Positions 48,665 to 61,228 of a stretch of DNA of 64,000 bases are shown here, piece after piece. Source of the stretch: Casuarina equisetifolia (Eukaryota; Streptophyta; Magnoliopsida; Fagales; Casuarinaceae); assembly GCA_028551475.1 (NCBI GenBank), contig CM052362.1:9299354-9363353 (forward strand), given 5' to 3'. A model generated the notes under the pieces. The model searched no databases. It had not been told where the DNA came from and was given only the letters and a program-made list of their open reading frames with translations. How positions within the stretch are numbered: the stretch's first letter is position 1; each line of letters starts with the position of its first letter. A program made the position numbers and the translations under genes.

Positions 48665-49012
48665 CTAGATCATCAAAACTCCAGCGAGCACAGCAAAAGC
48701 CAGAGGTCCAGCGACTGCGAGACGGTAGGAAACGGCACCGTTTGCAGCAGGTACTGGTGCCTGAGCTGGTGAATCGGAGATGGATGAGGGAACGTTTGAT
48801 GGAGCGTCAGAGGACGTCGGGGAAGCAGATGGAGGAGACATGAGGGTGGCTGGAGAAGGCGCAGCGGCGTTTGGAGAATCTGCCGCTGGTGATGAGGCCC
48901 GGGGGGATGACTTCGGAGAGGATGCTGGAGAAGACGCCGGAGATTGTGCTATGGCGGAGCCAACTAACAATGCGGCGAGCAGCACAAGAACAACAACTCT
49001 GGAGTAAGCCAT
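48665..49012 (-). CDS. Classical arabinogalactan protein 3 of the cluster
   Basis: Intronless, 115 residues. Signal peptide at about 1-22, cleaved before QSPASSPASSP. The backbone has mostly non-contiguous Ser-Pro and Ala-Pro sites, the standard arabinogalactan pattern, with a Ser/Ala-rich middle. The GPI tail ends GPLAFAVLAGVLMI. It is a short classical AGP. A TATA element lies at 49121-49128. It differs from AGP 1 and 2 in signal peptide and backbone, so it is an older relative in the same minus-strand cluster. Confidence 0.92.
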   Translation of the reverse strand: MAYSRVVVLVLLAALLVGSAIAQSPASSPASSPKSSPRASSPAADSPNAAAPSPATLMSPPSASPTSSDAPSNVPSSISDSPAQAPVPAANGAVSYRLAVAGPLAFAVLAGVLMI

Positions 49013-49120
49013 TCTAGAAGGTTCTCGGAGAGAAACAGAGTATATAATTCTACAGTAAGATGCTTAGAGAAAAAGAGAGAAGAAGTGCTGCGATTTGAAA
49101 AGAGACGGGAAGGTAGTGGG

Positions 49121-49128
49121 TATTTATA
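49121..49128 (-). promoter_or_regulatory. TATA box of AGP gene 3
   Basis: Minus strand TATAAATA about 110 bp upstream of the start codon, leaving room for a leader with AGAGAAAAAGAGAGAAG-like sequence on the plus strand. Confidence 0.65.
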
Positions 49129-49139
49129 GAAAGGACTCG

Positions 49140-50270
49140 GGGGACTGTTCCGGAAATGACAATCGTGCCACTACACAGATCGAACGGTCAAGACTGCTTC
49201 ACACGCATTGAGTAGCCAAGTCAGATGAAAAGTTGAAAACACGGTTCTGAGTTTTTGATGCCTTCCCCATTGACGAACAGTTGTCCCGGAATCATCCAGT
49301 TAAACGTGGCCTGGAATCCAGGTGTGTAAACAATACGAACCGTCGGATCGAGTACCTTTATTTCTAACGGTCAGAAATAGGACGGCGCAGATAATCCCTA
49401 ATAATTCTAGCATGTGAAATCCCGGTGGGACCACTCGGGAGAACATAATTGAAACGGTCCAGCTGTTGTTCGTTCCTGAAATCAAGCAATGATACCTGCC
49501 CCCCTTTTTCTCCCTAACGGCAAATCTAATCAGTACTAATCTTTTCTGCCTTTGACGTTTGAACCCACTCTCAACCTTAATCTAAACTTTCAGAATGTTA
49601 GCTACGCTGGGATCTTGCAAAAGTAAAGTTAGTACGTTGGGTTAAATCTTTTCAACTCAAATGTTATCCTTCAATTTAAGCTACCAAAAATAAAAAGATG
49701 TATTAATTTAATTATTTCAGTATAAAAATAAACTTATCTTAGAAAATGTCAATTTTGAAAAATTCTTGCCATTTACAAGTCTAGCTCTAGCAACATATAT
49801 TCAGGTGTTGGTCAAATATGTCAATTTCAGGTGCACCAATTTCTTGACCTTGTCAATTTTATCGTTAGAATTTTTGCGTCACATAAACTCAATGAATTCA
49901 CCAAATTATCAATATTAAAGTGTTTAGTTATAAGTTCATAATAATGTACCATTTTTTATGTAAGGCCAGCTTTATAATAGTATCATTATTTTATATGTAT
50001 GGTACAATAATTTTTTGGCCAAATTATACAGAGAAAAGATGGAAGGAAATATATGGCAAAATTCTTCATCAAATTAATGGGTAGAAATACATATATATCT
50101 CGATGTTTACGGGGTAGAACGGACTACAACGGTAGAACATCGTGAAATGGGAAGCTCAGGAAAAGAAAATACAAAGTAACCGCCCACTAAATAAACAAAT
50201 AAATTGAATACAAGCCATCACAAGCCATCACAAGCCACAAAAACCATGACGGTAACCCTACGCTAACAGG
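49140..50270. other. Intergenic stretch between AGP genes 3 and 4
   Basis: Promoter region of AGP gene 3 followed by AT-rich DNA. A triple direct repeat CAAGCCATCA lies near 50212-50235, close to the stop of AGP gene 4. No gene was recognised. Confidence 0.5.
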
Positions 50271-50591
50271 CTAAAACACCAAAGCAGCGGTGAATACACC
50301 AAAGGCCGTGAATCCGGCGACCCCAACGCGGTTCAAAACGGCGCTGCTTTGGGCTGGCACAGGAGCTGAAGCAGGGGGAGTAGAAATAGAGGCCGGAGAC
50401 TCGGTAGAAACTGGTGACTCCGCCGGTGTAGAGCTTCCCCCAGATATGCTGGCCGGGGACGGCGCAGGAGATCCATGACTCCTCGAGTGCGATTTCTTCG
50501 GAGACGGCGCCGGAGACTGGGCCACGACGGAGCCCACGAGGAGCACCACTACCAGCATCAGCATCAAGGAGACAGAGCAGATGCGAGCCAT
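50271..50591 (-). CDS. Classical arabinogalactan protein 4 of the cluster
   Basis: Intronless, 106 residues. Signal peptide at about 1-24 (MARICSVSLMLMLVVVLLVG), cleaved before QSPAPSPKK. A short basic stretch KKSHSRSHG at about 32-40 recalls the Lys/His-containing insert of some AGPs, then Ser-Pro, Ala-Pro and Thr-Pro sites. The C-terminus AGFTAFGVFTAALVF fits a GPI signal. It is closest in layout to AGP gene 3 (both mature proteins start QSPA). The last gene of the cluster. Confidence 0.92.
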   Translation of the reverse strand: MARICSVSLMLMLVVVLLVGSVVAQSPAPSPKKSHSRSHGSPAPSPASISGGSSTPAESPVSTESPASISTPPASAPVPAQSSAVLNRVGVAGFTAFGVFTAALVF

Positions 50592-50739
50592 TGTAAAGCT
50601 TCAGAAACTTTTTTGCTCTAGAAGCTTCAGGGGAAATTTTTTGCCGAGTGTGAGATTGAGTGGGCAAGGGCGAGTGTTTAAGTAGAGGAGAGTGAGTGCC
50701 GGTGGGGCTTTTCTTTAACGGCTCCTTCACGGGGCTCGA

Positions 50740-53343
50740 GGAACATCGGACGGTCGAGATTCTTAGACTGCTTTTATGGATGACCGCTGTGCGTGCAGCT
50801 GGATATTGGATCTTGGACGTACACGTACGCTGGGATTTTAAATAAAGCGAGCAATGCGGGTCGTGCTGGTAACGGTCACAAAATTAGACGTTAGCGGAGT
50901 GGTTGGGTTGCGAACCAGGCGGACCGCAAGCACATGGCGTTTCAAAAAGTAATCTTACTGCGGGAAAAAGGAAAAGCTAAGGTGGGTTCCACACTAAATT
51001 AAATAAAAAAGAAATATTTTAAATTTTCTCTTTATTCATATATATATCATTTGATAACTCAAAGCTCCAAAAATATACTAGGTTACTTAGAAATATAGTC
51101 AATTAAAGGAAAATATGTTCGACCTTTATAATAGTGATAAATTTTAGGGTTATGTATCAACTTTATTAGAATAACCATAATAATATTTTCAATTTTTATC
51201 CATTAGAATCGCAAGAATTGGAAAACCTTCACTTTGTTTTAATGGAAATAACTGATACCTTATCTCTGAATTTTAAACGTCAAAGATGCATTCAATATTT
51301 TTACATATTTAGAACATTGCTTCCTAAATTCAAAAGAAAAAAATTAATCATTGTCTTTTCAATTGATAAATCACTTATCATTAATGTCCTAATTAAAAAA
51401 ATGAAGAACTTAATTAGTTAACTCAATAATGAGTTAAGTATTGCAATATTAAAATTTTTTAAAAAAAAAACGAAAGACAATCTATGCCTATTACGATATC
51501 AGCATGTCCGAGTCACATGAATTTTGCTATTGGTTTGAATATTCGGCATCCAAGCATCCTTTTCTATTAACAACATCCGTTGCCTTACGTTTTTCTAATC
51601 TCTAAGAGATCGAAAGACTTAGGAACTCACAAAGATTGGCAATGATACAGAAAAGAAGATGATGAATAGGTAATAATCTCCATAGCAATAAAGGAAAGGA
51701 TAAGGGTATTTGAAAAAAGAGAAATTTGAGAGATTGATATTGGATAGAGGGTATATATGTCTTTTTGGTTTTTCACCAACAAGGATTGGGAAGGGATTTG
51801 CATTTTAGTGGCGTTTGGTGGGGCAGAGGCTTTGACTCCCCTCAAGGATAAACGTCACTCCTCTGCCCACTTCTGTTGTGAGCTATGAGGAAGCGGAAGA
51901 TGAGTAATTCTACCATTTGAATTTAAATTATTCAAAATGTTGCCATTCATTAAGAATTTAAGTTTCCATAGTTTTTTGTCTGATTATTTTAAATAGAAAT
52001 ACAAATAACTTCTTAAGAGCAAACTAATCTTTAAATAGTTCTTTTGAGGAAAATCAACTTTCAAATGCTCAAAGCATAATTACATTTTTGCATTATTCAG
52101 ATTGTATCACTTCCCTCTGTTTATAGCAAAGCCACACAAGATAAGCCAATTACCCAACAAGAAAAAGTAGGTTAACTACTTCTAAAAACTAGGTCCTATT
52201 AACAAACTCCGAGATAGAGGTTTTGCTAGTAACTCAAAGACTTAGTCTTACTAACTATTCAATGAATTAGATCGACATCTCATTACCCATGCTCTTTGTA
52301 CGAGTTTTATTAAACAAAATAAATAATGCGTAATTCCATAACAATTTTCTCTATATGGGTAAAGGGTAGAGATTTCCCCTAGATAAAATGTGGGTGAAGA
52401 TGATTTGGAATGATTTTGACATTGATTTGTTTTTCTTTTTAATGATTCTTTATAATTGAAATTCCATATAAATCGCAAGTATGATGTCTTTATTTTTTTT
52501 ACCAGGATATTAGTGATGGGTGATTTGTTACTTGAAAAGCCAATGATGGATTTTTTTTTCTTTAATTAAGGGATCAGTTTTTTATATTGTAAAGATATCA
52601 GTTCTTTTCATAGATTTTCTTTTGTTGCAGAAAGACAAAAGGGTAGACTATAGAAAGTCGTTTGAATCCAAATCAACATGCCAAACAAGAAATTAAGGAT
52701 ATGAGAAATTGATACGTAATGTCATTTTTTTTTTTTTTGACATTGAGACTTCCCATTTTAATTCGACACCTTTGATAGTAGTTTTAATCACGTAATAATA
52801 AAAGAAAATGAAGGAAATCAAAATTTAACCCTTATATCAAAATAATATAAAACCATTAGAAAATAAAAGAAAAGTGATTAAGGTTAGATACAAAGTCCAT
52901 CTATTGTCTCTTAGAGGAGAAGTACGAGTAAAGGATTTACTTTGTAATATCAAAATCACTGGTTATAGGTCCATCAAGGTATAAACTGAGATCTTAATAT
53001 CAAAGAACAGACATAAGTCAGATACATATAAGCCATCAGAGAGAATTTGTTTTACATAATTAGGAGGACTGCCTTCCAAAATAAACTTATCATAGAAAGA
53101 ATGAATGACATTGCAATACACCTGCAAGACTTTTGCTTGGAGTTTGGTTAAAGCATATACCAACAGGTTCGATTCAGGATGTGTGTATAACGATCATATT
53201 GGAGTATATATGATAATCCATTTGAATGTTAGTACCAACTTCTTCAAAGTCAGAACTCTTTATTCAGAAAGGAACTCTGAGACTTAGATTGCCCTTCTGC
53301 TGCTCGAACCAGTGGCGGACCGGGTAAGGACAGGCGGCCTGAC
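50740..53343. other. AT-rich intergenic region between AGP cluster and RIBA
   Basis: No gene or domain was recognised in about 2.6 kb. The left end should carry the AGP 4 promoter and the right end the RIBA 3' region. Short open frames such as 51218-51421 and 51627-51845 look random. Confidence 0.45.
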
Positions 53344-56300
53344 TCATGTCTCAGATGGATTACTGGCATTAGGAGTTCCATTGCCACTGATAAGATTGCT
53401 TAAGCGACTGCCAAATTCTAATCCATAGACATGGCCCATTTTAGAGCGCTTGGTCTCCAAATATCTCTTGTTCTCCTTCGTAATCAGGGTCACTAATGGG
53501 ACCCTGCCCACAACTGCCAAACCATAACCCTTCAACCCGACATACTTCGAAGGGTTGTTTGTCATCAGCTTCATCGTTCGTACACCCAAATCCCTGAGTA
53601 TCTGCAGCAACAAGTCAATGAAGTAATGTCAAAAGAGGTAAATCTATTGATGTTTTAAGTAATTCGGGTTGAAAATGCAGTAAATGCGTTCCCAGACCAT
53701 TTATAGTCTTCAATCTTTTTAGTGACCAAAGAAAGTACCTAGGAAGAGTTTTAGGAACCCTTCGTTCTGTTTTCAGTAAAATTAGCTGTCCTGACTAAAA
53801 GTTTAATAAGCAAAAATCACAGGATACTAAACAAGCTCTTAATCCAGACATTTAAATTTTGCATTCTGTATCCCTTCTCATGGGTTCTACCGCTGAGTAA
53901 GTTGCTACAAGATTTGAAGGCCTTGACAAAAGAGGCATGCAGAGAGATGCCATTTTCAAAGAATTATGGATTAAGCAATAATTCCAATGCTTCATGAAAG
54001 AGAAATTCGGTTTCTGTTTAGGACACACAATATAAATCATATGACAGTACCTGAGCACCAATGCCATATTCACGGGAGTCAACCGGCAACCCCAACTCCT
54101 CATTGGCTTCAACTGTGTCACGTCCATCATCCTGTAGATTGTAAGCATGAAGCTTGTGGCCCAGACCAATTCCCCTTCCCTCATGTCCTCGGAGGTAGAC
54201 CAACACACCCCTACCAGCAGCCTCAATCTGCTGCATGGCAAGTGCCAACTGGTTGCCACAGTCGCATCTGGCCGATCCAAATATATCTCCTGTTAGACAT
54301 TCTGAATGCACTCTCACAAGAACATCTTGTCCATCCCCAATGTCACCCTGTTAATACATTAGCTTCGGTAAACATCACTATCACAAGGAATAATAATATT
54401 CATGTGAAAAAAGAAGAAACAAATTCATTTAAATTTTTGTTGTCATGCCAATGGCAGTAATAATAGGGCCACCCTTTGGTTTCAAAATTTTGTGCAGATT
54501 TGGCCTTTTTGATGCATATACTAAGTAATGGTATCTGTCACACAACAAGTAACAGATTGCGTTGCAATGAAAATAAAATGAAAAAGAAAAAAAAAAAAAG
54601 AAGAAAAGAGATGATTGTTTGAGCATCCAAAGTACAAGCATTGCTTACCTTAACCATTGCAATATGCTCAATCCCATCTAAGATTGACCTATAACAGTAG
54701 GCTGTAAATGGCCCCCACATTGTAGGTATCCTAGCAGCAGCAGAGCGATCGACTAATTTGTCTCTCTTCCTTCTATACCTGATTGAGGATAAACCGAGTC
54801 AGAATAGTGCCCGATTTTAGGTGTAGAAGAAAAAGCACCACGACAACCAATCAGTTATACAGCAAACACGGCAACGCAAAGTACATTTCCAAATAACCTA
54901 TATGGCCCATACTGGACAAGATGAGAAGGTTGCTAGCATACATATATTTGCAAGCAAGGTAAAATAGTTGACTAGATCTCCCCAGCTTTACCCCCCCCTC
55001 CTTCAGTTCTCTTAAAACAAGTAAACACATTGTGTTTACAGACCGAAAGGCAGAAACAAAAATAGGATAGCAGGACAGCAATTTCACATTCTAACTATAA
55101 GAGATTTTTGGGTGAAAGACTAAGCACTATCCAGTTTGTTCGCCAAAGGTAACAGTTCAGAAAGAAACTTGAAAATACTCATCCAAGCCACGCATTTCTT
55201 AAGCAACAAGAAAGGTCAAAGCAACCCAAGGGGCAGAGTTTCCAGCCACTGGCTGATAATTTTTACAATTCAACAATGACTAGAGTTAGTGGTTAAAACA
55301 TGACTTTCAAATTCAAGGAAAAAAATTTGATCCACACCTATGACGATAAAAGCATGCATATGTAAAATACTGGATTGACACAAATGTAAGTGAACGTTAA
55401 TCCCTGATGATACTTTATCATCAGCTTAAACTATTTGCAAGATTCTGACAAAGAGGCAGAATCTGTTATGTTGTGGAACCAACCCAACAGACAATTTACA
55501 ATCTAGATCAGGCCTAGTAACGTATCTGTAAGGCTCCAGATCATGTGACTGGCATTAGTTGAGACAGCCAGACTAACATGAAAAATCCTTTGTCTATCCA
55601 AAAAGAAAAAAAGAACAATAGAAAAGCCTGTCAATAAAGATGGCAGATTAGACACCATCAACATCACAGATTATGTACCTATATAAGCATAGCATATGCC
55701 AACAACATAAACACTGTTGTCTGCAAGCAGAATAAAACAAATTGATCATAGAACGTACTAATCCTAGTTTTACAAAGACTAAAGTTAGAACGTTGCTTGG
55801 AGTACCAAACATTACTGCATACCAAAAGGATAAAGGCCATGCATTTTAATCCTAGAATTGAAAAGTATAAATGTTGACTGATATCAAAGAAAAATTTAAT
55901 AATCAATGACTAAAAATTGGTATTAAGTGTATCAAACCATAAGACACTGAAATTGTGGCAAAACTGAAATTAGTAAGTAAACCTAATTGTTTATTATGTG
56001 TAGTGGCATATATTTTCCTATTTCATGGATCAACTCAGCAGAGAAAATATAGATATTTATCCTCTTCATATCTTTCCTTTATCTCCACCCTGTCTGCCTA
56101 AAAAGGAGAAAAAGAAAAAATATTTCCATGCACGCTGACTCTTACCCAAAGGAGATTATTTATTTCAAAGAAAAGTTGTCACGCATGCCTACTCTTTCTC
56201 AAAGTGCGTACGTATTTCTTTCTAAACGTCCCAAGTCCTTTTACTTTTTTAATTGCATAAAGAACCATCTAAACTAGATTGCAAAAAAGTCATTCAGAAT

Positions 56301-59300
56301 TGACATTATGCAATGAAAAGTTATGTTGAAAAACATTATTCAACTTGTGAACAACGACGAAAAATGTCATCAGATACGTCATCTCATACCTCTTGTCTGA
56401 TACATAAAGTGGCAGACTTATAACTTAGAAGTGATATAATACACTCTTCACTATTTTTACTGTGTAATTGTTAAAAGGAGTAAAAACATCCTAGGAATAT
56501 TCCTCAGCCACACTGAGCATATCAAATACTAAAAATTAATTGAGATAAAAAATGTAGGATCTTGTTGAAATGGCATTATTTATTTGGTTTGAAGGACATC
56601 TAATCCATTTTAATAATTAACATCTATTACACTTACTTTGTAAAAGGAAGAGTCCTCTTTTAATGTTAGATCATCAAAATATCCTAGGGTGAAATCACTA
56701 GAAAGAATGAAAGCATTGCTATTTTATGTTGTAAATGATCAAAATGATTCAAACAAAAAGCTATATAAATGACTGCTATGCATCTGACAAACTATTGACC
56801 TTACTTCTTCTTCTTCTTCTTCTTCTTTTTCGTTTTTCTTTTGTTTTTGTCTTTTATGTAGTTTGGTTGGGAGAGGGAATGGATGGGAAGGTTTCCATAG
56901 CACAAGATGCTAGCACAAAGTTGAAAATTAATTCTGTAACAATCAGCTGACCGTTACAGGAGGTTGGATTATAGAAATTTTTAACTGCGGACGAAGAATC
57001 TAGACAATAAAAAAAGTAAGTCAACCACCCTTTTTTCAGCAAAATGAATGTAAATTAAATTTTCCAAACTACAGAAAAAATTATACCTAATCAAATCAGC
57101 AATAGATATAATTTTCAAGTTCTCCTGCTCTGCAAATTGACGAAGCTTTGGTAATCTAGCCATGGAACCATCATCATCCACAATCTCACACAGAACTGCA
57201 GCAGGGTCCAATCCAGCAAGCGTGGCAAGATCAACAGAGGCTTCTGTATGCCCAGCTCTTTTCAGAACACCACCATCTCTGTATTTCAGTGGGAAAATAT
57301 GGCCTGGACGGTTAAAATCATCAGGTTTTGAATCTCTGGATGCAAGAGCCAACACTGTTGTTGCCCTATCACGAGCTGATACCCCTGTGGTTGTACCATG
57401 TTTTGCATCCTACATAATCAATATTCTTAGGTAAACAATTGGAAACACAATATATTAATAGAAAAGATTGACGCACATAAATGCTTATAAAGTTAAATTC
57501 CATATTAGATTGTAACTAACTCTCTTAGAAGTAACTTCTTCAAGATGATTAAGATTTTAAAAGGTTTTGTTATAATTATCATCATCAAAACTACCAATAT
57601 GTCACGTATAGAGAGTCAACATGTAGATCTCAATCTGTCAGAATGACATATTTATGAACATACACATTATCTATGGTGCAACTCCAGATAAACAATGCTG
57701 TTAACGGACAAGGATTTCTATTATCCCAAATCTAGACTATATCTGCAAAACTATTGGAATGGGAAAGAAACTCCAAACAGAGAAATGTCAACCAGGAAAA
57801 GTACATACCACAGTTACTGTGAAAGCAGTACAGAGTTTCTCATCATTATCCTTCTGTGTTACCATCAAAGGGAGCTCTAACCTCTCTAGATCTTCCCCTT
57901 TCATGCTTACACACACTATTCCAGTTCCATGCTTCACTATGAAAGCCATAGCCTCAGGTGTTGCCAGTTGTGCAGCCATAATCAGATCTCCTTCATTTTC
58001 TCTGTCCTCATCATCCACAACCACTACAAGCTGCATCTCCATGAAATACAAGTGGTGGTAAGATAACTATTAGAGTAAAAAGAAAATCAAAAGTCTAACC
58101 ATAATAGATTCTGTAAAACTTAGCAAACAGGCCACCTTTCCCTGGCGAATGTCCTCAATGGCCTCTGGGATGGAAGAAAAGCCTTCTGTAGGGTAATCCA
58201 GATCAAACTCATCATCATCAATGGGAAAACCACCACTAGTAAGAGTGGTATCTGCCGTAAGTGTACCAAATGCCACAGCATCAGGTTGTATCTCAATTCC
58301 AACTGGTTTATCACCAACGAGAGTGCTATTTTGCTGAACAACATTTTCATTGGCATAAGACAGGAGGTCACCTTCACCGGATATCACTGTAGCTCTAGTT
58401 CTACCATCTGCCTTAATACTTAAGGACAATTTTCCATCCAACTGGATAAAGGGCAAATTGCCAACATATCTTTTTGCCATAGAAGGATTCACGCTGTGGA
58501 AATGACTGAACAATTTGAAGTTTTTGCATGCCCTGAATAACGCAGGAAGGCCCATAAGGATTCATCCTATGTCTATTCTAAAGACATTTACATTATAACA
58601 ATCATAAGCAATGCAACGGCCTTCATGCAGAAGTTTAGAATAATCATATTTTTTAACTCCCCTTGTATATTTTGCATAGAGAGATCTCTGTTGGCTACTG
58701 AGAAAATGAAGAAATATGATAGTAAATTGAGAGTCACTTTGGTTCTATCCGCCACCAAGATTTCTCTGCTTTTCATAGCCAGAAAAGGAAAAAGAAACAA
58801 TTAAGAGCACATTTCAGGAACCTGTTGTCAAAGAAGACCTTTTAATAAACTAATCAGATAGCGTGATCTCAAATTTATTCATCATTCCCCAAAAGCTTTT
58901 CAAAAAATAGTTTCAGAGAACAAATTAAAGAGGAAGAAAAATTTGAATCATACAGTTGTATTATCTTAAGACCCGTCAACAGAAAATCCTAGACTCATGA
59001 AGCCCTGCAATTGTGTGAAGTAGCAGAGTTGTCCTTCCCAATAACCAAACTTCAGAAGCAAGTGAAAAAATGAAATATTTTCTTTCACCTCCACTTTTGT
59101 CCGCAATAAAAAGGGTGGCGCTACTTTAAGGTGGATGCGATAGCACACAAGTCAAATCATATAGATTCTCTTTACTACTAGACATTCCATCTCCATGGAA
59201 AAGTCGGATCACAACAACATACGGGAAATCCACATCCTATATCCAATATCCGTCATAAACAGGGAAAAGTGAAAAAAATAAAACCGAAATAGTTAAGCAG

Positions 59301-59568
59301 CATGTTGTTTGCGGTCACAAAGATGATGAATTTGAAAAGTCAACATTAACATGCACAAGTTTTATGAAGCAGATCAAATTAAACCAAGTAATCGCGCGCC
59401 AAGAGTAATTTCCAGCAGAAACCCCTCAAAACCCAGATGGTTTTCCACAGAAGGGAATTTCTAAAAATGCCAAATGAAAGCATCAGAAGGAGAATGATAA
59501 GAAAAGAGGACGTACTCTGGGTGAGACAGAGCTGCCGTTGAAGGAGAAGAGACGTTGGTGAAGGCCAT
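53344..59568 (-). CDS. RIBA1: Bifunctional riboflavin biosynthesis protein RIBA (DHBP synthase / GTP cyclohydrolase II), plastid
   Basis: Seven exons on the minus strand: 59568-59516, 58532-58136, 58030-57809, 57409-57087, 54778-54649, 54347-54051 and 53601-53344. All introns are GT-AG and join in phase to 559 residues. The first about 150 residues ([14 protein letters not shown]...) are variable and Ser-rich, suiting a chloroplast transit peptide. DHBP synthase starts near 151 with [14 protein letters not shown], the acidic metal/substrate site, and makes 3,4-dihydroxy-2-butanone 4-phosphate from ribulose 5-phosphate. GTP cyclohydrolase II follows from about 365, with the zinc ligands Cys392, Cys403 and Cys405 in [17 protein letters not shown] intact, opening GTP to the pyrimidine precursor. 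All key residues I can see are present, so both activities are expected, as in RIBA1 rather than the one-sided RIBA2/3 paralogues. The C-terminus after YGLEFG is variable. Confidence 0.95.
56807..56828. repeat. (TTC)n repeat in RIBA intron 4
   Basis: Seven or so TTC units within the long fourth intron (57086-54779). Confidence 0.85.
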
Positions 59569-59630
59569 TGCTTCTTTCTCAGAATCAGCAATGGCACAAA
59601 CCTATCTGCTAAAGCTAAACCGGGATCCCC

Positions 59631-59676
<46 letters not shown>
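59631..59676. repeat. Compound (AT)n(GA)n repeat in RIBA leader
   Basis: TATATA followed by a GA run on the plus strand, so TC-rich then TA on the coding strand, 63-108 bp upstream of the RIBA start codon. It probably lies within the 5' leader or core promoter. Confidence 0.9.
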
Positions 59677-59681
<5 letters not shown>

Positions 59682-59829
59682 TGGAAAAAAGCAAATTGGA
59701 GAAGGTAGGAAGAAAGAGAAGATGAACCAACCGCGAAATGTAAGAGAATGATAGGAGCCCATCGTGCGGCGGCGACGATCTGTCCTCAGCCAATAAAATT
59801 CCATTATCCTTTTTTGCCCTTTTTTATTT

Positions 59830-60325
59830 TTCCCTTCTTTTTTTATTCATGTTAATTTGGTAAAACTAAAACCAATTTATAATTTTTATAATTATCTTTA
59901 ATTTTAACATATAATTGAATTATGCAAATACTGATGAATTTTTGCTTAAAAAAATGTCAATGCATAAATTTTTATTTCGAAGTAAAATAAAATCCATTTA
60001 TTTTGGTTTTATGAAGTCCCTTTTTAATGCCACGTGTACCAGATAGCCAGCTTGCTGGTGACGTAAGGTTGAGATTTCTGACCGCGTTCATTGAGCCAAC
60101 CGAGATTCCACCTCTTCTGGAGTTGAAAAGTCTCTTCAGGTCGCACTACTTCTTTGACTTTGACCACTTTTGGGAGAAAGCCAAAAGCGTTACAGCATTT
60201 CTTCTGTAAATTCTGTTAGTAACATAGTATGATAATGGTCCGACCACTAGTGTGGAAATTCCTTCGTGCTCGGCCATGAAAAATAAATGCAGAAAGATAA
60301 CTACTAAATTAAAAAAAATCAAAGC
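59830..60325. other. RIBA upstream region
   Basis: AT-rich in the first half, more mixed after 60020. No gene recognised. Should contain the distal RIBA promoter. Confidence 0.4.
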
Positions 60326-60349
60326 CTAATCCGAAAATTTCTTGGATAT

Positions 60350-61182
60350 TTGCTGCAAGTGATCAGGTTCTATCTTAATTTCAACTGTTATATCATTAAA
60401 GAGAGTTCTACTTTCCTTATTATCATTTTTGTTAGCAGAAAATAGGAAGTCAGTTTCTTTAGAAATCAAGTTGAGCACTAGTTCTGCCAAAACCCTTAAA
60501 TACCAGCCGGCTGAATCAAAGGGAAAACAGGATGCACATCTTTTCTCCATAGAAGCATTCCCACAAAGTGGAACATTGAACAATTGAAGTTTTTGCATAT
60601 GCTGAATACAATAGAAGGGAAAGGACTATGAAACCGAGTATTGAAAATGCGAAAAGTGCTTCTGAAATCTGAATATGACAAAACAAGAACTTGATGTTTT
60701 TAGAATTTGCATTGGCAGAACATGATAAGTATTCAGTTTAAACTTATCAGGCTTTGAAAATTTGAAAAGCTGTCAGTTTAGAGTAATCAAACTTTTAAAG
60801 GTCTCTGTAGTTGCTTTCCGTAGAACATCTGCTCTGTTTGGCCGCTGAGAAAATGCAGGAGCATAACAGGATTATTCTGAAGACAGATAATTTTGAGAGC
60901 AGACGTGTCCTTCCCGCGGCACACACAAGGATAAAGTTCCACGTCGATCTAAGGAAACGCACATCCCATCTGAAGCAAGGATGAAGTTCCTGTAAAACAA
61001 AAAACATCATAATATTCGATCCCATGGATCACTTACAGGAAGAACTTGAACAGGGAATTGCTGATAAGAGTAATTTCAAAAGAGACCCAACAAAACCTTG
61101 ATTGAGTTCAGCCCCAAGGATCAAAAATGCAAAACAAAAGCTGATTAAAAGTTCAACGTGAAGGAAAGAAGAGATGCTGTTG

Positions 61183-61215
<33 letters not shown>

Positions 61216-61228
61216 TGCTGAAAGCCAC
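60350..61228 (-). pseudogene. Partial RIBA duplicate (exons 1-2 and intron 1), decayed
   Basis: A minus-strand copy of the RIBA 5' end stands directly upstream of the intact gene. Exon 2 remnant 60601-60350 follows TATTCAG as in the real gene and reads MQKLQLFN against CKNFKLFS. It later has ISKETDFLFSAN against [12 protein letters not shown] and IKIEPD against IEIQPD. The exon 1 remnant at 61228 reads VAFSNLSLS against MAFTNVSSP, with GTG in place of the ATG. Intron similarity is visible near 60810-60850 (GCTGAGAAAATG, also near 58697). No DHBP synthase or cyclohydrolase domain remains, so it makes no enzyme. Confidence 0.75.
61184..61213. repeat. (GA)n repeat in the RIBA duplicate
   Basis: About 14 GA units. 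On the minus strand it falls just inside the former exon 1, after AFSN, and makes a Leu-Ser run. Confidence 0.9.

Noticed and set aside
50263..50730. 155-codon minus-strand open frame covering AGP 4
   Set aside because: Alternative frame over the AGP 4 gene and leader. The AGP frame has signal peptide, backbone and GPI tail, this one has none.
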